NCBI GenBank assembly: GCA_016867955.1
Contig: VGIE01000107.1
Span: forward strand, 1 to 7,321
Direction of reading: 5' to 3'
Length of the DNA stretch: 7,321 nucleotides
From: Betaproteobacteria bacterium
Lineage (GTDB): Bacteria > Pseudomonadota > Gammaproteobacteria > Burkholderiales > SG8-39
Part shown: piece after piece, positions 1 to 7,321 of the stretch
Position numbering within the stretch: the stretch's first letter is position 1
Layout: each line of letters opens with the position of its first letter
The notes under the pieces: model-generated
Databases searched by the model: none
The model's input: only the letters and a program-made list of their open reading frames with translations
Told to the model about the DNA's origin: nothing
Position numbers and translations under genes: made by a program

Positions 1-250
1 CCGACAAAGTGGACATCGTGATCGTCGCCAACAGGCCGGGCATCAGTATGCTGAAGGTGGAGTCGGAGTCCGCAAATCGCGTGCAGGACGAGGCACTCAA
101 GACCGGCACAAGGTGGTCGCGTGCTAGTACATCATGATCAACCAGACGCCGTCCCAGGGCGACAGGGTTGCCGGCATTGATTACCTGCGAGCCGGCGTGG
201 TCGAGTTGATGGTCCGCCAGAAACCGGGGTACGCCCACAACATTCCCTGA
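1..250 (+). pseudogene. 3' part of an unrecognised gene, apparently frameshifted
   Basis: An open frame enters from the left edge (codons from base 3) and reads DKVDIVIVANRPGISMLKVE and onward to a TGA at 135-137. A second frame, 134-250, begins at an ATG that overlaps this stop as ATGA. It reads MINQTPSQGDRVAGIDYLRA and ends ...GYAHNIP at TGA 248-250. Both segments strongly prefer G or C in the third codon position, as real genes here do, so both look like protein-coding sequence. The simplest reading is one gene with a frame change somewhere around 105-133. That would need one in-frame TAG (125-127) in the second frame to be bypassed or to lie before the shift. The alternative is an intact upstream gene coupled to a 38-residue ORF, but no Shine-Dalgarno sequence sits at a proper distance before the ATG at 134. 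I do not recognise the protein family and assign no function. Confidence 0.4.
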
Positions 251-288
251 AACAGTCGCGCCGACCTGCGGAGCACCAGGCCCGCGTC

Positions 289-325
289 CGGCGCCTCAGG
301 CGGGCACGCCGCAACGGGGGCGCCG
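289..325 (-). terminator. Weak inverted repeat just after ssb
   Basis: Directly downstream of the ssb stop codon, the 7-base arms CGGCGCC (289-295) and GGCGCCG (319-325) can pair around a 23-base loop in the minus-strand transcript. The position fits a transcript end, but no T-run follows in the minus direction and the arms are simple GC-rich sequence that can arise by chance. A Rho-dependent end for ssb is equally possible. Confidence 0.2.
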
Positions 326-805
326 CTAGAACGGAATGTCGTCGTCCATGTCCTCGAAGGCGCCGCCGCCCTTCTTGGCTGCCGCGGGCTTGGCACCCGT
401 GGTTGCCGCCATGGGCTCGCGCGCCGGACGCCCGCCGCCCTCGCTGTCCGTTCCGCCTCCGCCCATGCCGGAGCGGCTGCCCAGCATCTGCATCTTGTCG
501 GCGACGATTTCGGTGGTGTACTTCTCAACGCCTTCCTTGTCGGTCCACTTGCGCGTGCGCAGAGAGCCCTCGATATAGACCTGCGAGCCCTTCTTCAGGT
601 ATTCGCCGGCGATCTCCGCCAGGCGGCTGAAGAACACCACGCGATGCCACTCGGTACGCTCCTGCTTCTCGCCCGACGCCTTGTCCTTCCAGGTGTCGGT
701 GGTGGCCACCGACACGTTGGTGATGGCGCCACCCTCGGCGTTGTAGCGCGTCTCGGGATCGCGGCCGAGATTGCCGACCAGTATGACTTTGTTGACTGAT
801 GCCAT
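326..805 (-). CDS. ssb: Single-stranded DNA-binding protein SSB
   Basis: SSB coats single-stranded DNA during replication, recombination and repair and recruits partner proteins through its acidic C-terminal tip. The 159-residue product shows the standard bacterial layout. An OB-fold occupies about residues 1-110, opening MASVNKVILVGNLGRDPE and including TEWHRVVFFSRLAEIAGEYL. A Gly/Ala-rich, low-complexity linker follows (about 111-148), and the canonical tip ends DMDDDIPF. Residues matching the DNA-stacking aromatics of E. coli SSB are present (W39, W53, F59, W87). The start at 805 is supported by AGGAGA at 813-818 (minus strand), seven bases before the ATG, and by alignment with the family N-terminus. 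The gene lies downstream of and co-directional with the transporter gene. The 151-bp gap suggests it has its own promoter, though I found no convincing one by eye. Length and motifs are complete, with nothing odd in the protein. Confidence 0.98.
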   Translation of the reverse strand: MASVNKVILVGNLGRDPETRYNAEGGAITNVSVATTDTWKDKASGEKQERTEWHRVVFFSRLAEIAGEYLKKGSQVYIEGSLRTRKWTDKEGVEKYTTEIVADKMQMLGSRSGMGGGGTDSEGGGRPAREPMAATTGAKPAAAKKGGGAFEDMDDDIPF

Positions 806-812
806 CTAGTGT

Positions 813-818
813 TCTCCT
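813..818 (-). promoter_or_regulatory. Ribosome binding site of ssb
   Basis: AGGAGA on the minus strand, seven bases upstream of the ssb ATG. It is a near-consensus Shine-Dalgarno sequence and fixes the start at 805. Confidence 0.85.
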
Positions 819-878
819 ACCAAAGTTTGATGATTGCGAGGCAATCTGGTCATACGTGCACACTGCAGTCGGGGGATA

Positions 879-917
879 AACAAGGGGGCACACCGACAGG
901 GAACTGAGCCCCTTGTT
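879..917 (-). terminator. 9-bp inverted repeat between the transporter gene and ssb
   Basis: The arms AACAAGGGG (879-887) and CCCCTTGTT (909-917) are exact reverse complements separated by 21 bases. In the minus-strand transcript the hairpin begins about 40 bases after the transporter stop codon, and its 3' arm ends in UUGUU followed by UAUCCCC. That is only a weak U-tract, and the loop is long for an intrinsic terminator. It may end or attenuate the transporter transcript before ssb. Because the arms are perfect, a protein-binding site upstream of ssb is also conceivable. Confidence 0.4.
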
Positions 918-956
918 CCTTTGGCACCTCGTTGACCGCACCTGAAACCGAGGCCA

Positions 957-2408
957 TTACGCCTCTCCTCCAATCGTTCTCAAGGCCGCCTGTTCATCCC
1001 AGGCGCCTGCAAATACGGTCAGGACCGCTATTCCCTGCTCCGGCATGACCACCACATCCCGCACCCCGCGCACGCGCACCAGGCGCTCGCGCAACGCGAT
1101 CACATCCTGCACCGGCCCGAGCTTCAGCGTCCGGCTGGTGACCTGCCCCGGCACCTTCATCCCGGCAGCCACCACCAACCATAACGCCATCAGCACGATT
1201 CCGAATGCAAACACCTGAACATTTCCGCCATGCTGCGCGATCAGGCCGCCAAGTGCGCCACCGAAAAACAATCCCAGCGCCTGGGTGGTGTTATACACGC
1301 CTATCGCCGTGCCGCGCGCCGATGCCGGTGCGATCCTTGTCACCAGCGACGGCAGCGTGGCCTCCAGGATATTGAAAGCTATGAAGAATCCGACAAGCAA
1401 CGCGATCACGGCCGGGAGCTGGTCCAGCCACAGCGCGAAGCCGGCCTGCAGGGCAAGCATCAGCATCACCGAACCGATGAACAGCCGTTTCAGTTGGCCG
1501 CGCCGTTCGGCCACGAGGATGGGCGGCATCATCAGCGCGAAGGACACCAGCACCACCGGCAGATAGACCTTCCAGTGCGACTCCACCGGCAGGTGGCCGG
1601 AAGCGACCAGCGTCGTCGGCACCACCACGAACATGGCCATCTGCACGCCATGCAACGCAAAGATGCCGAAATTGAGTCGCAGCAATTCGGTGTCGCGCAG
1701 AACAGAGCCGAGGGATGCGCGATCGGCCTTCAGCGGGAACGACGACGCGAGTGCTCCTCCGGCTCGTCCCGCAGCCTGTGCGAGGTCGCGCGGTTCCGGC
1801 GGCACCGCTAGCAGCACCACCAAAATTGCAGCCAGCGCCATGACGCCGATCAGCGCGAAAATGCCGTCCATGCCGATGGCGCGATAAAGCGCCGGTGCCA
1901 GCATCAGCGACAGCGCGAAGGTAAGGCTGATGGAACCGCCGATCAGCGCCATCACCTTGGTGCGGTGCTGGTCACGCGTCAGGTCGGCGGCGAGGGCCAC
2001 GACGGCGGCCGAGATCGCGCCTGCGCCCTGGATGCAGCGGCCGATGATGGCGCCCTCGACGCTGGTCGCCAGCGCGGCGACAAAACTGCCGACGGCGAAC
2101 AGCACCAGTCCGAAGACGATGACGCGCTTCCTGCCCCAGCGGTCCGAGGCCATGCCAAAGGGAATCTGCAGCAGGCCCTGCGTCAGCCCGTAGGCACCCA
2201 GCGCGAGGCCGACGAGGAACTGGCTGTCGCCGCCCTCCATCTGGACGGCATGGACGGCAAATACTGGCAGGATGAGAAACAGCCCCAGCATGCGCAGCGC
2301 AAACAGGGACGACAGCGACAGGCTGGCGCGGATCTCCACGGCTGACATGCGGTCCGCCGGCGGGTCAAGATCATGTTCGGCGGGGTCGGCTGCCGGGGAG
2401 GACTTCAT
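957..2408 (-). CDS. MFS transporter, YajR-like, with C-terminal YAM-type domain
   Basis: This is a predicted inner-membrane major facilitator transporter, probably a proton-driven exporter; the substrate is unknown. The 483-residue protein has a hydrophobic core with about 12 membrane segments between residues 33 and 418. The MFS motif A appears as GMASDRWGRKRV (85-96) in the loop after the second helix. The fourth-helix signature GRCIQGAGAISAAVVALAAD spans 123-142, and a longer cytoplasmic loop lies at about 203-240. After the last helix, about 60 soluble residues (427-483, from TLKLGPVQDVIALRERL to GIAVLTVFAGAW) resemble the ferredoxin-like C-terminal YAM domain of E. coli YajR. The N-terminal core (FALRMLGLFLILPVF, QIPFGMASDR) also follows YajR. 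The start is uncertain: M1 (2408) has no clear Shine-Dalgarno sequence, and M21 (2348, MSAVEIRASL) gives an N-terminus closer to YajR in length. The gene is divergent from uvrA and upstream of ssb, a neighbourhood also known in Pseudomonas and some betaproteobacteria. Confidence 0.9.
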   Translation of the reverse strand: MKSSPAADPAEHDLDPPADRMSAVEIRASLSLSSLFALRMLGLFLILPVFAVHAVQMEGGDSQFLVGLALGAYGLTQGLLQIPFGMASDRWGRKRVIVFGLVLFAVGSFVAALATSVEGAIIGRCIQGAGAISAAVVALAADLTRDQHRTKVMALIGGSISLTFALSLMLAPALYRAIGMDGIFALIGVMALAAILVVLLAVPPEPRDLAQAAGRAGGALASSFPLKADRASLGSVLRDTELLRLNFGIFALHGVQMAMFVVVPTTLVASGHLPVESHWKVYLPVVLVSFALMMPPILVAERRGQLKRLFIGSVMLMLALQAGFALWLDQLPAVIALLVGFFIAFNILEATLPSLVTRIAPASARGTAIGVYNTTQALGLFFGGALGGLIAQHGGNVQVFAFGIVLMALWLVVAAGMKVPGQVTSRTLKLGPVQDVIALRERLVRVRGVRDVVVMPEQGIAVLTVFAGAWDEQAALRTIGGEA

Positions 2409-2504
2409 TCAGATGGCGCAGCGCACAATAAGTTGCGTATATTAGCAGGTTCGCCCAACCCACGTTCCGTCGTAAGTGATCGCGGGCAAGACAATCTCGA
2501 GCGT
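2409..2504. promoter_or_regulatory. Divergent intergenic region, transporter gene / uvrA
   Basis: These 96 bases separate two divergent genes and must hold their start signals unless transcription starts inside the transporter coding sequence. The only AT-rich patch is at 2427-2445. It contains TATATT on the plus strand (2438-2443) and TAATAT on the minus strand (2439-2444), each a possible -10 box. Neither has a good -35 element at the usual distance. No CTGT-N8-ACAG LexA operator is visible here. The uvrA start has no strong Shine-Dalgarno sequence. Confidence 0.35.
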
Positions 2505-5369
<2,865 letters not shown>

Positions 5370-5413
5370 GCCGCCGCTAGGTCCCGCGATTATCCCGTTA
5401 TCGATATAGCAAT

Positions 5414-5438
5414 GGCTCCTGGTGGCAATGTGGGAGCC
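5414..5438. repeat. Short hairpin, REP-like single copy
   Basis: GGCTCC (5414-5419) and GGAGCC (5433-5438) form a 6-bp stem extended by one possible G-U pair (5420/5432), with an 11-base loop, about 45 bases after the uvrA stop. The right part, TGTGGGAGCC, recalls the core of short palindromic extragenic elements in some gammaproteobacteria (TGTGGGAGCG-type). No T-run follows, so it is a poor intrinsic terminator. Only one copy is present in the window, so its repeat nature cannot be tested here. Confidence 0.25.
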
Positions 5439-5477
5439 GATCTGCAGAACACATTTGGGTGAATTCGCAGACGCGTT

Positions 5478-5508
5478 TTGATTCGCGAGCCGGATCGCGG
5501 GTTATGGT
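5478..5508 (+). promoter_or_regulatory. Candidate promoter of the MmgE/PrpD gene
   Basis: TTGATT (5478-5483) could serve as a -35 box, with TATGGT (5503-5508, spacing 19) or TTATGG (5502-5507, spacing 18) as a weak -10. The spacer contains a small dyad, CGCGA (5484-5488) and TCGCG (5495-5499), that could be a repressor site or chance. The rest of the 195-bp gap from 5370 to 5564 shows no gene. The start signals are weak and this call is tentative. Confidence 0.25.
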
Positions 5509-5552
5509 GCACAATGCGCGCCACGCATTTGCCGCAGGCGGGGCGAACCGGA

Positions 5553-5558
5553 AGAGGG
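5553..5558 (+). promoter_or_regulatory. Ribosome binding site deciding the MmgE/PrpD start
   Basis: AGAGGG (within GAAGAGGG) lies six bases before the ATG at 5565, the best spacing of the available starts. The ATG at 5559 directly abuts it, and the TTG at 5478 has no such site. Confidence 0.65.
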
Positions 5559-5564
5559 ATGTCG

Positions 5565-6995
5565 ATGGCCGCAATAGCCGAGCAGTTCGCCCGGTTCGTG
5601 GTGAACACGCGCTTCAGGGACCTGCCGCGGGTGGTGGTCGAGGATGCCAAGGACCGCGTGCTGGACTACATCGGCGTCACGCTGCCGGCCCACGCACGGG
5701 AGAAGGCTGCGCGGGTGGCGGTGAAGTATGCGAGGAGCCTGGGCGGCCCGAAGGAAAGCACCATCCTCACCGTCGGGGGCAAGCTGCCCGCAGTCAACGC
5801 AGCAATGGCCAATGGCGTCATGGGCCATTGCCTGGAGCTGGACGACGATCACAACATCCTGATCGGGCATCCGGGAGTCCCTGTGCTCCCGGCCTGCCTT
5901 GCCGTGGCCGAAAGGGAGCGCTCCAGCGGCAAGCGGTTCCTGCTATCCGTCGTCCTCGGATACGAGGCTGTCATCCGCACCGGCATGGCCGTCAAGTCCG
6001 GGGTCAGGCACTTCCACCATCGCGGCTTCCATTCAACCGGTACCGCAGGCGTGTTCGGCAGCGCGGTGGCAACCGCAAAGCTCATGCGCATGAACCAGAA
6101 GCAGACCGCCACGGCAATCGGACTTGCCGCAGGGTTTTCCTCCGGACTGCTGGAGGGCATCCTGTCCGGGGCCTGGACCAAGCGGCTCAACGCCGGCTGG
6201 GCCTCCCACAGCGGCGTCGCCGCCGCGACCCTGGCCAGGGCCGGTTTCAACGCCCCCATGAACATGCTCGAGGGCTTCAACGGCTGGTACTCCGCCTATG
6301 CCCTCGCCGACAACACCGATCTCGCACAGATCACCGCCGAGCTGGGGACGCGCTACGAAATCGTCAATACTTCGTACAAGCCCTATGCCTGCTGCCGCTA
6401 CTGCCATGGCCCGATCGACGCGGCCTGGGGCCTGATGAAACAGGCCGGCCTCAGCGCCAGTGACTTCGAGAAGAACGTGCGCTCGATCGAAGTCCGCACG
6501 GTGCGCGAGGCAGCGCGTATCTGCGGCGGACCGATTGAACGCAAGCAAAGGCCGCAGACTGACGTCGATGCCCAGTTCAGCATTTACTACGCTATGGCAG
6601 TGGCGATGCTGTACGGCAAGCCCGGCACCACGCTGCTGGATTGCTTCACCGAAAAGATGCGCACTGATCCGCGCATCCTCGCGCTGACCGCGAAGATCTC
6701 GGTGAAGGCCGACCCCGAACTCGAGAAGGTCTATCCGCAGCAGATCCCGACGGTCATCGTCGTGAAGATGAACAACGGCAAGGAGCACCGCTTCAAGGTG
6801 GACACGCCCAAGGGCGACCCGCAATGGCAGCTGACGCGCGAGGAACTCAAGGTTCGCTTCCACGACCTCGCCGGGCGGGTCTTCGACCGCTCCCATGTCG
6901 ACAGGATCCACGATGCCGTGTACGGTCTCGAGGACGCCAGGGATATCCGGCGCCTGGTGCGCCTGTGCGTGCAGCGAGGCGGGCGGTCCGGATGA
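5565..6995 (+). CDS. MmgE/PrpD family protein
   Basis: The product belongs to the family of 2-methylcitrate dehydratase (PrpD), cis-aconitate decarboxylase and iminodisuccinate epimerase, cytoplasmic enzymes acting on small polycarboxylic acids. Its exact substrate cannot be read from sequence. From the chosen start it has 476 residues, typical of the family. The helical N-terminal domain carries NGVMGHCLELDDDHN (83-97) and GHPGVPVLPA (101-110). RGFHSTGTAG follows at 153-162, TKRLNAGWASHSG at 205-217, SYKPYACCRYCHGPIDA at 270-286 and DAQFSIYYAMAVAML at 335-349. H102, H156, K206 and H281 sit where the family has its conserved active-site residues. The lid domain spans roughly residues 270-400. 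Two positions differ from the usual pattern: N209 where many members have His in KRLH, and Q337 where DAKFS is common. The gene follows uvrA on the same strand after 195 bp and probably has its own promoter. Conservation with prpBC-type partners cannot be tested because none are in the window. Confidence 0.92.
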   Translation: MAAIAEQFARFVVNTRFRDLPRVVVEDAKDRVLDYIGVTLPAHAREKAARVAVKYARSLGGPKESTILTVGGKLPAVNAAMANGVMGHCLELDDDHNILIGHPGVPVLPACLAVAERERSSGKRFLLSVVLGYEAVIRTGMAVKSGVRHFHHRGFHSTGTAGVFGSAVATAKLMRMNQKQTATAIGLAAGFSSGLLEGILSGAWTKRLNAGWASHSGVAAATLARAGFNAPMNMLEGFNGWYSAYALADNTDLAQITAELGTRYEIVNTSYKPYACCRYCHGPIDAAWGLMKQAGLSASDFEKNVRSIEVRTVREAARICGGPIERKQRPQTDVDAQFSIYYAMAVAMLYGKPGTTLLDCFTEKMRTDPRILALTAKISVKADPELEKVYPQQIPTVIVVKMNNGKEHRFKVDTPKGDPQWQLTREELKVRFHDLAGRVFDRSHVDRIHDAVYGLEDARDIRRLVRLCVQRGGRSG

Positions 6996-7073
6996 ATGGG
7001 CCGGTCGTTGCGGCATGCCGGCTGCACCGCGGGGCTTGTTGGATGGGCAGCACGACAGCAATCAAAATCGCTT

Positions 7074-7079
7074 TAGAAT
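7074..7079 (+). promoter_or_regulatory. Candidate -10 box before the leader of the last gene
   Basis: TAGAAT matches the -10 consensus at five of six bases and lies in a locally AT-rich patch (ATCAAAATCGCTTTAGAAT). No good -35 box is present 16-18 bases upstream, so an activator or an extended contact would be needed. A start about seven bases downstream would place the first hairpin (from 7089) at the very 5' end of the transcript. The preceding stretch from 6996 shows no gene. Confidence 0.4.
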
Positions 7080-7088
7080 GCCCGGCGA

Positions 7089-7112
7089 CGCGAGGGGATA
7101 CATCCCCTCGCG
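7089..7112 (+). terminator. Perfect 10-bp hairpin: terminator of the MmgE/PrpD gene or 5' leader hairpin
   Basis: CGCGAGGGGA (7089-7098) and TCCCCTCGCG (7103-7112) pair perfectly around the four-base loop TACA, giving a very stable stem. It lies 93 bases after the MmgE/PrpD stop codon. The bases after it on the plus strand are CTCTTAAAAA, a poor U-tract, so it is not a textbook intrinsic terminator. It may stop or protect the upstream transcript, or act as a leader element of the following gene. Confidence 0.55.
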
Positions 7113-7124
7113 CTCTTAAAAATC

Positions 7125-7157
7125 AGGGCGCCTGACGGCAATTCTGTTAGGCGCTCT
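7125..7157 (+). promoter_or_regulatory. Second leader hairpin upstream of the last gene
   Basis: AGGGCGCCTGAC (7125-7136) can pair with GTTAGGCGCTCT (7146-7157) as a 12-bp stem containing two G-U pairs, with a nine-base loop GGCAATTCT. It ends nine bases before the GAGGAGG ribosome-binding site. The two G-U pairs exist only in plus-strand RNA (they would be A-C in the other strand), which favours a role in the plus-strand transcript. I do not recognise it as a known riboswitch class. Confidence 0.45.
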
Positions 7158-7166
7158 CAACACCGC

Positions 7167-7173
7167 GAGGAGG
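7167..7173 (+). promoter_or_regulatory. Ribosome binding site of the last gene
   Basis: GAGGAGG, six bases before the ATG at 7180, is a strong Shine-Dalgarno sequence. It selects 7180 over the ATG at 7174, which touches the site. The overlapping CGCGAGG (7164-7170) repeats the 5' arm of the hairpin at 7089-7112. Confidence 0.8.
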
Positions 7174-7179
7174 ATGACG

Positions 7180-7321
7180 ATGAGAACAGGGAATATGCAT
7201 TCGATTGCGATGATGAATGCGGCAGGGCGGGCCACGCGGGTGATGGCGCTGCTTGTCGGGGCGGGCATGTCGTTCGCGTCGCTTGCCGCGGGCGGGCTCG
7301 CCGGCGGTCCGGCACGCGACC
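7180..7321 (+). CDS. N-terminal fragment of a probable exported protein
   Basis: Only the first 47 codons lie in the window; the gene continues past the right edge. The product opens MRTGNMHSIAMMNAAGRATR, followed by a hydrophobic stretch VMALLVGAGMSFASLAAGGL (21-40) preceded by basic residues R17 and R20. This is the pattern of a Sec signal peptide, with a plausible cleavage after FASLA (A36) or nearby. It lacks the twin arginines of a Tat signal and an obvious lipobox. The start is set by GAGGAGG six bases upstream. It lies 184 bp after the MmgE/PrpD gene on the same strand, behind a structured leader. Tripartite tricarboxylate (Bug) binding proteins often neighbour MmgE/PrpD genes in betaproteobacteria, but no mature domain is visible to test that. 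Confidence 0.75.
   Translation, partial: MRTGNMHSIAMMNAAGRATRVMALLVGAGMSFASLAAGGLAGGPARD

Noticed and set aside
1230..1811. Plus-strand open frame of 193 codons opposite the transporter gene
   Set aside because: It is rich in His/Arg/Gln and antisense to transmembrane helices, as expected for a shadow of a hydrophobic GC-rich gene.
2373..2504. N-terminal extension of uvrA by 44 codons
   Set aside because: The added residues do not resemble UvrA, the extension would overlap the divergent transporter start, and the family N-terminus begins exactly at 2505.
5478..5564. Longer MmgE/PrpD start at the TTG at 5478
   Set aside because: It has no ribosome-binding site and adds 29 residues unlike the family; the ATG at 5565 has AGAGGG six bases upstream.
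6033..7061. Minus-strand open frame of 342 codons opposite the MmgE/PrpD gene
   Set aside because: The plus-strand frame carries all family motifs; the antisense frame shows only mirror composition and no motif.

Overview
This window is GC-rich chromosomal DNA from a proteobacterium, most likely a betaproteobacterium or a close gammaproteobacterial relative. The basis is the close family match of the SSB and UvrA proteins, the strong preference for G or C at third codon positions, and the gene order uvrA / MFS transporter / ssb, a chromosomal arrangement known from Pseudomonas and several betaproteobacteria. No phage genes, insertion sequences, CRISPR arrays or tRNA/rRNA genes were seen.

Layout. 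Positions 1-250 hold the 3' part of an unrecognised plus-strand gene that reads in two different frames, so it is either broken or followed by a tiny ATGA-coupled ORF. A minus-strand pair follows: ssb (326-805), encoding single-stranded DNA-binding protein, and upstream of it (957-2408) a YajR-like major facilitator transporter with an extra soluble C-terminal domain. A 9-bp inverted repeat lies in the 151-bp gap between them. Divergent from the transporter, uvrA (2505-5369) runs on the plus strand and encodes a complete nucleotide excision repair damage sensor. A gap of about 195 bp with a small REP-like hairpin and a weak promoter candidate leads to a MmgE/PrpD-family gene (5565-6995). The right end holds a 184-bp non-coding stretch with a -10-like box and two strong hairpins. 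It leads into the start of a gene (7180 to the window edge) whose product has a probable Sec signal peptide.

How the genes fit together. ssb and uvrA are DNA maintenance and repair genes; the transporter between them is a positional neighbour with no evident functional link. The MmgE/PrpD enzyme probably belongs to organic-acid catabolism. The secreted product next to it could be a periplasmic binding protein for a related substrate, but too little of it is present to say.

Most of the window is ordinary core genome. The stretch most worth a second look is the structured leader at 7074-7180, where the ribosome-binding site region repeats one arm of an upstream hairpin and could therefore pair with the other arm.
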